A DNA stretch of 64,000 nucleotides from an uncultured Paracoccaceae bacterium (GCA_937920555.1 CAKZTM010000041.1:1-64000); one strand, 5' to 3'. Shown: positions 1 through 9,863, counted from the first letter of the stretch. Numbers and translations are program-made. Notes: generated from the sequence alone by a model not told the origin.

Positions 1-56
1 GCTACCAACCAAATCGTGCGCATCATCGTAACTCCTCTTTCAGGCAATCCCCCGCA

Positions 57-416
57 TCAATATATATGCGGATGCTTAGGCGGCGGTGCCTTGCGCCCCT
101 TGCCCGGGCGGTCTGCCCAAGGCCGGTACCCTCTGCTCTTCCAGCGGCCATGTCTTGCGGCCACATCGTAGCTCATATCCGAAAAACTATATGTCGCGTC
201 ACGACTGATCGCCAGAACAGCCGCCAATAACTGGTTGTCTTGCGACAAAATCTCATCATGTTCGAACGCGAAGGCCTGAATGCCGTTCAAATCATGACGG
301 TCAGCCAGAACCTCCAGTTCGTCGATCGCGGGGGCCGGAACACTCTCAGCCATTCGAGCAGACATCAGCGCAACCGACAGGGCAACAAGTAACTTGCGGG
401 TCATAAATATCTCCAA
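57..416 (-). CDS. hypothetical secreted protein (119 aa)
   Basis: ORF with N-terminal hydrophobic signal-like segment (RKLLVALSVALMSARMAES); no recognised family. Confidence 0.5.
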   Translation of the reverse strand: MEIFMTRKLLVALSVALMSARMAESVPAPAIDELEVLADRHDLNGIQAFAFEHDEILSQDNQLLAAVLAISRDATYSFSDMSYDVAARHGRWKSRGYRPWADRPGKGRKAPPPKHPHIY

Positions 417-485
417 AGTAATGCATTAAGTACACTCCGCAACCTAAAGCAGCAATTCAGATCGGTAAAGCGCAAGGTGACGAAC

Positions 486-605
486 TCAATTCCCTAACAG
501 CGCATCGCCCACATTTGACAGGTCTTGGCCAAAGCCCCGGATAGTCTCGCAGCCCGACAGCCCGACCACGCTGAGAAGTATTAATACAGTTGCAATTCGT
601 TTCAT
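486..605 (-). CDS. entericidin-like small lipoprotein (39 aa: MKRIATVLILLSVVGLSGCETIRGFGQDLSNVGDALLGN); below the ORF-track cutoff
   Basis: Lipobox LSGC followed by ETIRGFGQDLSNVGDAL, typical of the entericidin EcnA/B family. Confidence 0.75.
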   Translation of the reverse strand: MKRIATVLILLSVVGLSGCETIRGFGQDLSNVGDALLGN

Positions 606-797
606 GGCTCATGCCCCTCGTTTTTGTTCGCCCCAAAACTACCATGGCTATGGGCACCGTCAACGACGTAGATCGCGTGCGGTATCACATCTGGCCGCCG
701 GTATTTGCCCTAATTTTTCTTAGTCGAGTCACATTTTGGTAATTTTTCGCGTCCATAAACATCCTCAACAGATAACGAGTTAACGGAGTAAACGACC

Positions 798-968
798 ATG
801 AAACGTGAAGGTTTTGATTTCGAGACAAGCACTGAAGTAACAGAAAAGGTGAACGGCATGCTGAACAAAATTCTCTTTCGCCAGTCCAAGAACAAGGCGC
901 CACGTGTTGCCAAAAACGTAAAAATTCCAGCCGCACTGATGGGCGACGACTTCTTCGCTGGCTGCTAA
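798..968 (+). CDS. small hypothetical protein (56 aa: MKREGFDFETSTEVTEKVNGMLNKILFRQSKNKAPRVAKNVKIPAALMGDDFFAGC); below the ORF-track cutoff
   Basis: ATG with GGAG about 9 nt upstream, intact frame, followed by a strong intrinsic terminator. Confidence 0.55.
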   Translation: MKREGFDFETSTEVTEKVNGMLNKILFRQSKNKAPRVAKNVKIPAALMGDDFFAGC

Positions 969-996
969 CCCCTACCGCCATCGCGAGACAAAACAG

Positions 997-1024
997 GCGC
1001 AGCTGCCCCCGCTGCGCTTTTTTT
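997..1024 (+). terminator. Rho-independent terminator
   Basis: GCGCAGC-TGCCCCC-GCTGCGC perfect 7-bp stem followed by T7. Confidence 0.8.
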
Positions 1025-1215
1025 GTACCTGCCCCTATTTTGCGGGCAAGCACCGCCCAAATCACCACACAAGCGCCCCGCGGGATAGCCCGGCACCAAC
1101 CTGACCAACGCCCCCACCCGGCTTTGGCTGTCAGCCCGTCCCAGCCCCAGTGACTAAAATCACAGAAAAACACAGCCTGACCCATTATTCCTTTTGAAAC
1201 ATTCAGGAGGGACTA

Positions 1216-1461
1216 ATGTTTTCAGTCGATCTTTTGGGATATATCGCAGGCATTTTTCTTCTGCTCATGGCATCCATGAAATCCGTAACTTATATGCGCG
1301 CGTTCAATGTCGCAGGCAATCTAACCTTTATCCTATATGGATACTTGGCGGAGGTATGGCCGGTGTTGTTTCTCAATACCGCGATGCTACTGTTGCACGT
1401 TTACAGGCTCGCCTATCCGGCTCAGGCCACGCCTCCCGGCAAGGCCGCCGCATCCTCTTAG
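1216..1461 (+). CDS. small multi-span inner-membrane protein (YgjV-like)
   Basis: RBS AGGAGGG upstream; three hydrophobic segments; MASMKSVTYMRAFNVAGNLTFILYGY. Confidence 0.65.
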   Translation: MFSVDLLGYIAGIFLLLMASMKSVTYMRAFNVAGNLTFILYGYLAEVWPVLFLNTAMLLLHVYRLAYPAQATPPGKAAASS

Positions 1462-1519
1462 ACACGGAAATTCACAAATACGTGAAAACGCTGCAAATAA
1501 TCAGCATTTCTGCATTATT

Positions 1520-1549
1520 TTGTTGCATTAATCATTTTCTTGGTATAAA
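1520..1549 (+). promoter_or_regulatory. putative sigma70-type promoter (TTGTTG-N18-TATAAA)
   Basis: -35/-10-like hexamers directly upstream of hairpin-rich intergenic sequence. Confidence 0.35.
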
Positions 1550-1550
1550 A

Positions 1551-1670
1551 AAGTTGGGACGAAGCGGAGGTCGTAACTCTACTTCGTCCCAGATGAGAGA
1601 GCTTTGAGTGACGCTAACCGGGGGTGGGGGCAAAAACCTGGCAGCGTCGAGTGTGTTAACAAGCTCGTGT
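1551..1670 (+). ncRNA. candidate non-coding RNA
   Basis: 10-bp hairpin TGGGACGAAG/CTTCGTCCCA, then GACGCT/AGCGTC hairpin, then CGAG/CTCG hairpin, in a non-coding interval behind a promoter-like sequence. Confidence 0.4.
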
Positions 1671-1796
1671 CACCCTTCTGATTATTTCGTTTGACCGAAT
1701 TCGGGCGCAATTGCGGCAGAATGGAGGCGAGAGCCTTGACCAAACGTCAACTTGTTGTTTGATCAAAACCCATCACCTTCACACAAACCCTCAAAT

Positions 1797-2333
1797 TTAC
1801 AATGTGTTGGCCGACGCATATTTCGTCTGCCCTGCAACGTTGAGCTGGCAATTGCCAAGCTCGACCAGGGCGTCAAACGCGCCGCTCATTTCGAAGTTCG
1901 CGACAGTTTGATCGCCAAACCGAACACCAAAATTGGACACGCCCATCATTTCCTCGAAAAACAACAAGTCGCGCCCTTCAATCCGAAGATCGATGGTGCC
2001 TGCCTCACTGGACACTTGCTGACTAGGCACGCGCCAAGGGGTCTGCGTGCCAAACTGTACGATCAGGTCATAGCCGCTAGTGCGACCATCGGTCTGCCAC
2101 TGAGGGTTAGAGACGACCAAACGGGGGGTCTGCTGGTTTCGTTGAAATCCAAGGGATACTTGTGTGCCGCCGGGCCAATAGGCCGACGCCTGACAAAAGC
2201 TGCGACCGTCCTCAATAACCCGAATGGACCAATCGCCCACGTCTTTCCATAAAACGGCCTGAGGATCTGCGGCTGATGCAGGAACGGCAATAGCAGTTGC
2301 GGCAAGGCATGCGGTAATAAACTCGATACGCAT
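1797..2333 (-). CDS. hypothetical secreted protein (178 aa)
   Basis: Signal peptide MRIEFITACLAATAIAVPASAA; coherent globular ORF. Confidence 0.7.
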   Translation of the reverse strand: MRIEFITACLAATAIAVPASAADPQAVLWKDVGDWSIRVIEDGRSFCQASAYWPGGTQVSLGFQRNQQTPRLVVSNPQWQTDGRTSGYDLIVQFGTQTPWRVPSQQVSSEAGTIDLRIEGRDLLFFEEMMGVSNFGVRFGDQTVANFEMSGAFDALVELGNCQLNVAGQTKYASANTL

Positions 2334-2560
2334 AATAATACTCCAGAACTAAAAACTAACGGGCAAAACCTACCGCAGGTTTCTTACAAAACAAATTACG
2401 AAGCCAAAACGCTAAATATTTGCCGTTCACTGTGTCCCAAGCGCAACCACCGGGAACTGCGTCCAGTTAGGTCAAATCACCCTTAAGGAGAGCTTAACGA
2501 CAGACTTTCCGAACACAAAACCCTTGGCAGATCCTGGGCCGAGCCTTGTGGCTTATGCAC

Positions 2561-2590
2561 AAAAAAAGGCGGGCCAAATTGCGCCCGCCT
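2561..2590 (-). terminator. Rho-independent terminator for the 2610-2945 gene
   Basis: AGGCGGGC-GCAATTTG-GCCCGCCT-TTTTTT on the minus strand. Confidence 0.75.
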
Positions 2591-2609
2591 GACTTCATAT
2601 CCAAGGTAA

Positions 2610-2945
2610 TTAGGCTGCCTTTGAAACAGCCTCCGCTTGGGCCTGTGCTTGGGCCTTGCGCTCGGATTCTTCTCTGCTGAGCGCCACAGACGTTCTGACG
2701 CCGCGTCGCACAAATTCAATCATTCCCTTGACGGCTCGTTCGGTAGGTTCGATGCCTGCGCACATCAACACTTCACGCCCGTCGCGAGACCGAGCCCAGC
2801 GCGCGATAACCTCGGCGCCGTTTCCGTATTTCTTGTCATCCGCAATTGCATCATCGAGTGCTGCCAATACAACGGCTGCAAACATTTTTTGGGCGCGACC
2901 GCCTTGATCCTTGTCAAAAGCAGCAGAGTCCATATCGTCGAACAT
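2610..2945 (-). CDS. small conserved alphaproteobacterial protein (probably DUF6280-type)
   Basis: MFDDMDSAAFDKDQGGRAQKMFAAVVLAALDDAIAD...; downstream terminator. Confidence 0.7.
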   Translation of the reverse strand: MFDDMDSAAFDKDQGGRAQKMFAAVVLAALDDAIADDKKYGNGAEVIARWARSRDGREVLMCAGIEPTERAVKGMIEFVRRGVRTSVALSREESERKAQAQAQAEAVSKAA

Positions 2946-3109
2946 ACACGTTCCCCATCATTCGATTCTTGTCATAATCAGACCGTAAATATGACGTTTT
3001 GTTGACACTTCAGGCAGGTCACTTAACACATATCAGCCATGCGCCAAATGCATACCCAGCAATATTTGAACCAGAACCATCAAGTTTTGGCGGTTATTCG
3101 TCCCTATCG

Positions 3110-3125
3110 TTAAAAATTCCTTAAC
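3110..3125. promoter_or_regulatory. putative CtrA box TTAA-N7-TTAAC within a 9-bp inverted repeat
   Basis: TATCGTTAA-AAATTCC-TTAACGATA at 3105-3129; matches TTAA-N7-TTAA. Confidence 0.5.
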
Positions 3126-3240
3126 GATATCAAAGCGATGGAAAACATCCGGCGGCAAACCGCCGAAAGGCAATTAATTCGCCCTTCGAAGCTATAATTT
3201 TGGCCTAACGTAGCGTAACTACCATTTTTCTCTGGTAATT

Positions 3241-6200
3241 TTACGTTTCAGCGATTTCGAGAAGAAGATCCTTGGCATCTACTTGCGCTCCAGCTGTCAC
3301 ATGGACGCTGCCAACCACCCCGTCATATTCGGCATGGATGCCCGTTTCCATCTTCATCGCCTCGATCGTCAAAAGAAGATCGCCACGGCTTATCTTTTGT
3401 CCCTCGCTTACAGCCACATTTGCGATAACACCCGGCATAGGTGCGGGGACATGTGCAGGGTTGTCGGTATCCGCTTTTGGCGTCTTTCGCACACCTGCCA
3501 CCACCGAGCGATCCGGCACACTGATTTTTCTGGGCTGGCCGTTAAGCTCGAAAAACACCCGAACCAAACCGTCCTCATGGGCTTCACCAACCGCTTGCAG
3601 CCGGATTTCAAGGGTTTTACCGGGATCAATCTCAGCGCTTATCTCATCACCGGCTTCCATGCCGTAAAAGAACGCCTTTGTGGGCAATGTGCGCACCGGC
3701 CCGTAAACCTGATGCCGCTCGGCATAATCGGAAAACACTTTGGGATACATAAGCGCGCCGCAAAGGTCTTCATCATCAATCTCCAAGCCCTCAAACTGCG
3801 CTGACAGCTCAGCTCTGACCGCTTCAAGATCAACCGGAGGCACAACCGAGCTGGGCCGCACCTCGATGGGTTTTTCACCTTTGAGAACTTTGCTTTGAAG
3901 CGCCTTTGGCCAACCACCCGGGGGCTGTCCCAGCGCCCCTTTCATCAAATTCACAACCGATTCTGGAAACGCCACATCCGTATCAGGATCTTCAACATCC
4001 GCTCTGGTCAGCCCTTGGCTCACCATCAAAAGGGCCATGTCGCCAACCGTTTTCGAGGACGGCGTCACTTTGGGTATGTCACCGAACATCTGGTTCACAT
4101 CCGCATAGGTTCGCGCCACATCGTCCCAGCGCCCGTCCAGTCCCATGGATTTGGCCTGCGCTTTGAGGTTGGTAAACTGACCACCGGGCATCTCATGAAG
4201 ATACACTTCTGACGCGGGCGCGCCCAGGCCGGTCTCAAACGCCGCATAGAGTTTGCGCACCCCTTCCCAATAATCGGAAATTTCGCGGATCCGCTCCACA
4301 GACAAGCCCGTATCGCGATCCGTGTGGCGCAAAGCCTCAACAACTGAGCCAAGGCAAGGCTGTGATGTCCCGCCAGAAAACGCATCCATGGCCAGATCAA
4401 CCGCATCCACACCCGCCTCAGCAGCAGCAAGAATGGAGGCCCCCGCCACGCCAGACGTATCATGTGTGTGGAAATGAACCGGCAGTCCGGTCTCCGCCTT
4501 CAGCGTCTTGACCAAAGGCCCCGCGGCCGTGGGCTTCAAAAGCCCGCCCATGTCTTTGAGCCCCAGAATATGCGCGCCTGCATCTTTCAGCTCACGCGCC
4601 AGCCCGACATAATATTTCATGTCGTATTTGGAGCGCTCCGGATCACGGTAATCGCCAGTGTAGCAAATTGACCCTTCACAGAGCTTGCCTTTGCTGATCA
4701 CCGCATCCATCGAGAGACGCATATTCTCAACCCAGTTGAGACTGTCAAAAATGCGGAACAGATCGATACCGCTGTCAGCGGCGCGGTGAATGAACTTCTC
4801 CACCACATTATCCGCATAGTTGGTATATCCAACGCCGTTTGAGCCACGAAACAGCATCTGGGTCATAACATTTGGCATGGCGGCGCGCAGGTCTCTCAGC
4901 CTCTGCCAAGGGCATTCCTGCAAGAACCGGTAGGCCACATCGAAGGTCGCCCCACCCCAACATTCGACGCTGAACAATTGCGGCAGATTTCGCGAATAGG
5001 CCGGAGCCACATTGATCATATCAATGGAGCGCATTCGGGTGGCCAGCAGGGACTGGTGCCCGTCGCGCATGGTGGTGTCGGTCAAGAGCAGTTGTTTTTG
5101 CTCCAACATCCAGTTTGCAACCGCCTCCGGTCCCTTCTCAATCAGCAGATCGCGGGTGCCCGGTGGAGGGGTCTGGACCTGAAGTTTGGGCGGCTTGGGC
5201 GGACGCACATCCGCAGGCAGTGGAGGCGTACCTTTGGTTTCCGGGTGGCCGTTCACGGTCACGTCCGCAAGATAAGTCAAAACACGGGTCGCACGGTCCC
5301 GGCGCGGCGTAAACTCAAAAAGCCCCGGCGTCGTGTCGATAAATTTGGTGTGGTAAGTGTTGTCGAGAAAACTGGGGTGCTTGAGCAGGTTCTCCACAAA
5401 CGCGATGTTGGTCGAAACGCCTCTGATCCGAAACTCCCGCAGCGCCCGGTCCAACCGCGCAATCGCCATCTCGGGCGTTGGCGCCCAAGCGGTCACCTTC
5501 TCCAGCAAACTGTCGTAAAAGCGGGTAATGACAGCACCAGAATAAGCAGTGCCGCCATCAAGACGGATGCCAAACCCGGTCGCCCCACGATAAGCGGTGA
5601 TGCGGCCATAATCCGGAATAAAGTTATTGGCAGGGTCTTCGGTTGTGATCCGGCATTGAATGGCGTGACCGCGCAACGCAATCTCGTCTTGCGATCCAAC
5701 TCCGATCGCATCCCAAAGCGGCTTGCCCTCAGAGACCAGAATTTGGGCGCGAACGATATCGATCCCGGTCACTTCCTCAGTGACAGTATGCTCAACCTGA
5801 ACGCGCGGATTGACCTCAATGAAGAAAAACTCATTGGTGTCCATGTCCATCAAAAACTCGATGGTTCCGGCACATTCATAATTCGCGTGGCGGGCGATTT
5901 TCAAACCCAGCTCACAAATCTCAGCCCGTTGTTTCGCATCCAGATAGGGCGCCGGTGCGCGCTCAACCACTTTTTGGTTGCGCCGCTGCACTGAACAATC
6001 GCGCTCCCAAAGGTGGACGATATTGCCGCTACTATCGCCAAGAACCTGCACCTCTACGTGACGCGCACGTTTCACCAGACGCTCAAGATAACCTTCGCCA
6101 TTGCCAAAGGCCGCTTCCGCTTCCCGGCGACCCTCAAGCACTTTGTCTTCCAACTCATCAGCATTGAGGATCGGGCGCATACCACGCCCCCCACCACCCC

Positions 6201-6690
6201 AAGAGGCTTTGAGCATCAACGGGTACCCGACCTCATCGGCCATCTTGCGCACGGCCGCCATGTCCTCGCCGAGCACCTCAGTGGCGGGCACCACGGGCAC
6301 ACCCGCTTCAATCGCGGCCCGGCGCGCAGATGCTTTATCGCCCAGCATCCGCATCGTTTCAGCCTTTGGTCCAATGAATGTGATACCCGCTTCACCGCAC
6401 GCATCGACGAAATCGGGGTTCTCGGACAACAGTCCGTAACCGGGGTGAATGGCGTCCGCACCAGCGGATTTGGCAACCCTGATAATCTCTGGGATCGACA
6501 GATAGGCTTCAACCGGTCCAAGCCCCTCACCGATCAGATAGGCTTCATCCGCTTTGAACCGGTGGAGGCTGAGCTTGTCTTCCTTGGCATAGACAGCGAC
6601 CGTCTTTTTACCCAGCTCGTTGGCAGCCCGCATGACCCGAATTGCGATCTCTCCACGATTTGCGATCAGGATTTTGCGGAATTCGGCCAT
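3241..6690 (-). CDS. pyc: pyruvate carboxylase (single chain: biotin carboxylase, carboxyltransferase, BCCP)
   Basis: MAEFRKILIANRGEIAIRVMRAANELG; DTTMRDGHQSLLATRMR; C-terminal EAMKMETGIHA biotin motif. Confidence 0.97.
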   Translation of the reverse strand: MAEFRKILIANRGEIAIRVMRAANELGKKTVAVYAKEDKLSLHRFKADEAYLIGEGLGPVEAYLSIPEIIRVAKSAGADAIHPGYGLLSENPDFVDACGEAGITFIGPKAETMRMLGDKASARRAAIEAGVPVVPATEVLGEDMAAVRKMADEVGYPLMLKASWGGGGRGMRPILNADELEDKVLEGRREAEAAFGNGEGYLERLVKRARHVEVQVLGDSSGNIVHLWERDCSVQRRNQKVVERAPAPYLDAKQRAEICELGLKIARHANYECAGTIEFLMDMDTNEFFFIEVNPRVQVEHTVTEEVTGIDIVRAQILVSEGKPLWDAIGVGSQDEIALRGHAIQCRITTEDPANNFIPDYGRITAYRGATGFGIRLDGGTAYSGAVITRFYDSLLEKVTAWAPTPEMAIARLDRALREFRIRGVSTNIAFVENLLKHPSFLDNTYHTKFIDTTPGLFEFTPRRDRATRVLTYLADVTVNGHPETKGTPPLPADVRPPKPPKLQVQTPPPGTRDLLIEKGPEAVANWMLEQKQLLLTDTTMRDGHQSLLATRMRSIDMINVAPAYSRNLPQLFSVECWGGATFDVAYRFLQECPWQRLRDLRAAMPNVMTQMLFRGSNGVGYTNYADNVVEKFIHRAADSGIDLFRIFDSLNWVENMRLSMDAVISKGKLCEGSICYTGDYRDPERSKYDMKYYVGLARELKDAGAHILGLKDMGGLLKPTAAGPLVKTLKAETGLPVHFHTHDTSGVAGASILAAAEAGVDAVDLAMDAFSGGTSQPCLGSVVEALRHTDRDTGLSVERIREISDYWEGVRKLYAAFETGLGAPASEVYLHEMPGGQFTNLKAQAKSMGLDGRWDDVARTYADVNQMFGDIPKVTPSSKTVGDMALLMVSQGLTRADVEDPDTDVAFPESVVNLMKGALGQPPGGWPKALQSKVLKGEKPIEVRPSSVVPPVDLEAVRAELSAQFEGLEIDDEDLCGALMYPKVFSDYAERHQVYGPVRTLPTKAFFYGMEAGDEISAEIDPGKTLEIRLQAVGEAHEDGLVRVFFELNGQPRKISVPDRSVVAGVRKTPKADTDNPAHVPAPMPGVIANVAVSEGQKISRGDLLLTIEAMKMETGIHAEYDGVVGSVHVTAGAQVDAKDLLLEIAET

Positions 6691-6829
6691 GTGTCACCTC
6701 AAAGATTATGAATTTGCCGAAGTCATACTGAGCCGCTCACCGAGTTGCAAACAGTCTTGGCGCAGACATGCTGCGTCGCACCACAAAACGACGCTGTGGC
6801 GCTAAAACTCGGAACAAATGCCGTAAAAA

Positions 6830-7816
6830 CTAGCAGGACAGGATAATCTTGGGCGGTGCCTTTCCCTCATGAACGTCATGAAAAGAGCGCGCACCCTCGT
6901 CAAGCGGGCGAACCTCGCTCCAACCAGTGCCGGTGACACGACGATCCGCAAGCATGGCGATCGCCTCGGCGAAATCATCGGGCGTATAGCAGTAGACGCC
7001 CATGAAACCGATTTCCTGCAATGTCATGGTGCGCGTGTCCAGCCCAGGCTCATTGTCCTGTAGGCCGATATGAACAATCATGCCGCCGGGGCGCACCAGA
7101 CTGGTGGACGCCGCACGGGTGCGTCCCGACCCAACAGCATCCAGAACGATATCGCAGCTCGCAAGCTCCGGGCCGCCGTCGCGCGGATCATAAGTCTTGG
7201 CCTTAACGACAGCTTCCAACATCTCCCCGCGGAGCGGATTGGTCTCTGCGATCCAAAGGTCATCGACCCCGGCATCCGCAAAAACCATGGCACATAACAG
7301 ACCTATGGCGCCACCGCCAAGCACCGCAACCCTCGCGTTTTGAGGTGTTTTCGATATCCGCGTCAGACCGGCCATTGCGGCATGAACCGAACACGCCAAG
7401 GGCTCGGCCAGAGCGGCGGTCTCAAAATCCAGATCATCGGGGATCACAATGGCGTTCTTTTCCAACACCCCAATCCGCTGCGCAAAGCCGCCCGGACGGG
7501 CCATCCCGACCATGCTGCGGGTCGGACATAGATGCACCATCCCGGCCGTGCACATCTCGCAAGTGCCGCATTCCATTAACGGGTTCACCACCACGCGTTT
7601 GCCGGCGAGTGCGCCGTCCAGAACAGTGCCGGCAATCTCGTGCCCCAAAATCATCGGCGGGACACGGCGCGGATCATGACCGTGAAACGCATGCATGTCC
7701 GAGCCGCAAATCCCGCAGTGGGAGACATCCACAATGCAATCACCGGCCTGAGCGACCGGCTCCGCGGCATCGCGGATCTCCATCTCCATGGTTCCCGTAT
7801 AGAACAACGCTTTCAT
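6830..7816 (-). CDS. zinc-dependent alcohol/polyol dehydrogenase (MDR family)
   Basis: GICGSDMHAFHG, GHEIAGTV, structural-Zn cysteines CGTCEMCTAGMVHLC, GGGAIGLL. Confidence 0.87.
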   Translation of the reverse strand: MKALFYTGTMEMEIRDAAEPVAQAGDCIVDVSHCGICGSDMHAFHGHDPRRVPPMILGHEIAGTVLDGALAGKRVVVNPLMECGTCEMCTAGMVHLCPTRSMVGMARPGGFAQRIGVLEKNAIVIPDDLDFETAALAEPLACSVHAAMAGLTRISKTPQNARVAVLGGGAIGLLCAMVFADAGVDDLWIAETNPLRGEMLEAVVKAKTYDPRDGGPELASCDIVLDAVGSGRTRAASTSLVRPGGMIVHIGLQDNEPGLDTRTMTLQEIGFMGVYCYTPDDFAEAIAMLADRRVTGTGWSEVRPLDEGARSFHDVHEGKAPPKIILSC

Positions 7817-7835
7817 GAAGCCTCCCCCTGAAATA

Positions 7836-7859
7836 GGCGACGCCACCGAAGGTGGCGCC
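7836..7859 (-). other. intergenic hairpin between dctM and the alcohol dehydrogenase gene
   Basis: CGCCACC-GAA-GGTGGCG inverted repeat without a T-run. Confidence 0.4.
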
Positions 7860-7895
7860 TCAATTACTTATGTCGCGTCTGAGCCTGAAACGTCG

Positions 7896-9227
7896 TCACC
7901 CACCGTACCAAAGATTTGGCAACCAAGTGGCGATGCCCGGCACAAAGAAGACCACGAGCAGGCCGATAATCTGGATGACCATGAATTGCATCATACCGAA
8001 ATAGATGTCCTTCAGATCCCATTCCGGCACCACCCCTTTCAAGAAATAGGCTGATAACGCAACCGGTGGACTGAGCCACGCCGTTTGCAGGCAGACGGCC
8101 ACCAGAATAGCGAACCAGAGCATGTCCACCTCCAGTTTGATCAGCACAGGGGCCAAGATCGGCAGGATGATCAGCACAATCGGCACCCACTCAAGCGGCC
8201 AGCCCAAGATGAACACAAGCGCAAGGATCAACAATACTACCACCCCGGCGGAAGCATCCAACCCAAGCAGCAACTCGGTGATCATCGTCGGTGTGCCCAG
8301 ACGCGAGAACACGGCACCAAAGAAGTTGGAGGCCGCTACCAAGAACAAGATCAGCACTGAAATCTGAAGTGTTTTCAGCAAAGCCTCATATGTCTTGGCA
8401 ATGGTGAACTTGCGGTAGCCGATCGTCAGGATGATTGAGCCGAATGCGCCCATACCAGCGCCTTCCGTAGGCGTTGCCCAGCCCGACAAGATAGAGCCAA
8501 GTGCAAATGCGATCAGGATCGTGGGCGGAACAAGGCCTGCCGCCAGCTCCTTCCAGATGATCGATCTGTCTTCCGGGATCATATCCTCAGGAAGCGGCGG
8601 GCCCAAGTTAGGGTTAATCCAACAGCGCCCGACCGAATAAACCAGATAGAGAAATGCCATCATTATGCCGGGCAAGATCGCAGCGGCAAACAGGTCCGTC
8701 ACAGGAATTTCCAGAACTGGCCCCATCACAACCAACATGATCGACGGCGGAATAAGGATACCCAACGTGCCACCAGCGGTGATCGTACCTGCGGCAAGCC
8801 GCACGTCATAGCCCGACCGGTTCATGGTTTTGGCGGCCATGATGCCAAGAATTGTGACAGAAGCGCCAACGATACCGGTGGCAGCGCCAAAGATGACCGA
8901 GACGAACAGAACCGCGACAAAGAGCGAGCCTTTCATCCTTGCCAGCATCATCTGGATCGACGCAAATAATCGTTCCATTAGGCCCGCTTGTTCCATCATG
9001 AAGCCCATAAAGACGAATAACGGGACAGCGGCGAGCGTCTGTTCCATCTGCGATCCATAGGACTGCAACGTCATCAGGAAAATCGTGAGTTTAATGCCAA
9101 AGCCCCATGTCCCGAAGACAACGCCCAGAAAAATCAGCGTGAACGAGATCGGGAAACCGACAAAGATTGCGAACAGCATCGCGCCGATCATCAGCAATCC
9201 GATAATTTCATTGGTAATTTCAAACAT
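7896..9227 (-). CDS. TRAP transporter large permease (DctM type)
   Basis: Polytopic membrane ORF; GAATGIVGASVTILGIMAAKTMNRSGYDVRLAAGTITAGGTLGILIPPSIMLV. Confidence 0.95.
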   Translation of the reverse strand: MFEITNEIIGLLMIGAMLFAIFVGFPISFTLIFLGVVFGTWGFGIKLTIFLMTLQSYGSQMEQTLAAVPLFVFMGFMMEQAGLMERLFASIQMMLARMKGSLFVAVLFVSVIFGAATGIVGASVTILGIMAAKTMNRSGYDVRLAAGTITAGGTLGILIPPSIMLVVMGPVLEIPVTDLFAAAILPGIMMAFLYLVYSVGRCWINPNLGPPLPEDMIPEDRSIIWKELAAGLVPPTILIAFALGSILSGWATPTEGAGMGAFGSIILTIGYRKFTIAKTYEALLKTLQISVLILFLVAASNFFGAVFSRLGTPTMITELLLGLDASAGVVVLLILALVFILGWPLEWVPIVLIILPILAPVLIKLEVDMLWFAILVAVCLQTAWLSPPVALSAYFLKGVVPEWDLKDIYFGMMQFMVIQIIGLLVVFFVPGIATWLPNLWYGG

Positions 9228-9236
9228 CGAAGCGTC

Positions 9237-9863
9237 CTATACTGGCCACTTGCCACGCGTCGCCGCGTACCATGATTTAAGAATTTCGGAGACGCCTTGG
9301 ATGACAAGGAAAAGCACACCAAACATCAGTGACATTTTCACCGGCCACACGATTGGTGCCCATGTGCTGTCTCCTGCGCGCTCCCATTGGGAGAAGGATT
9401 TTATGGAAAATTCGTAGGCCGCCCACAAAAAGAACAGCATCGAGGGCATGAAGAGAACCACATACAAGACCAGATCAATCCGACCTTGGTTGCGTTCACT
9501 AAATCCGCGGTACAAAAAATCTGCACGAATGTGCAAGCCACGCATCAAAGCATAAGCAGCACCAAGCATAAAAGACATGCCGTATAGCATCCGGGAGACA
9601 TCAAAAGCCCAGAGAGTGGGGGCGATAAAGAACTTTCGCATGATAACTTCATACACCATGGCCCCAATGATCGGCACGATCATCAAACAGGCAATTCTGC
9701 CCTGCCACTCAGAAAAGTTGTCGATAAAATATACGGTTTTTCGCGCCAGCGGGTGCATGTCATCGGGCAAAACCGCGCCAGCAGCGCCCTTTGCTTCCGC
9801 AAGCAATTCGTCTCCGACGTCCTGATATTCAGTGAAATCAATGTCGTTTTCATTTTCCGCCAC
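9237..9863 (-). CDS. TRAP transporter small permease (DctQ type)
   Basis: Position between dctP- and dctM-like genes; four hydrophobic segments, YEVIMRKFF, HIRADFLYRGFSERNQG. Confidence 0.9.
   Translation of the reverse strand: MAENENDIDFTEYQDVGDELLAEAKGAAGAVLPDDMHPLARKTVYFIDNFSEWQGRIACLMIVPIIGAMVYEVIMRKFFIAPTLWAFDVSRMLYGMSFMLGAAYALMRGLHIRADFLYRGFSERNQGRIDLVLYVVLFMPSMLFFLWAAYEFSIKSFSQWERAGDSTWAPIVWPVKMSLMFGVLFLVIQGVSEILKSWYAATRGKWPV

Noticed and set aside
5010-5030. TTGATCATATCAA as an FNR-type box
   Set aside because: Spacer wrong (3 nt) and inside the pyc coding sequence
4978-5994. 338-aa plus-strand ORF antisense to pyc
   Set aside because: Low-complexity R/H/N-rich translation typical of antisense frames in GC-rich genes; pyc on the other strand is unambiguous
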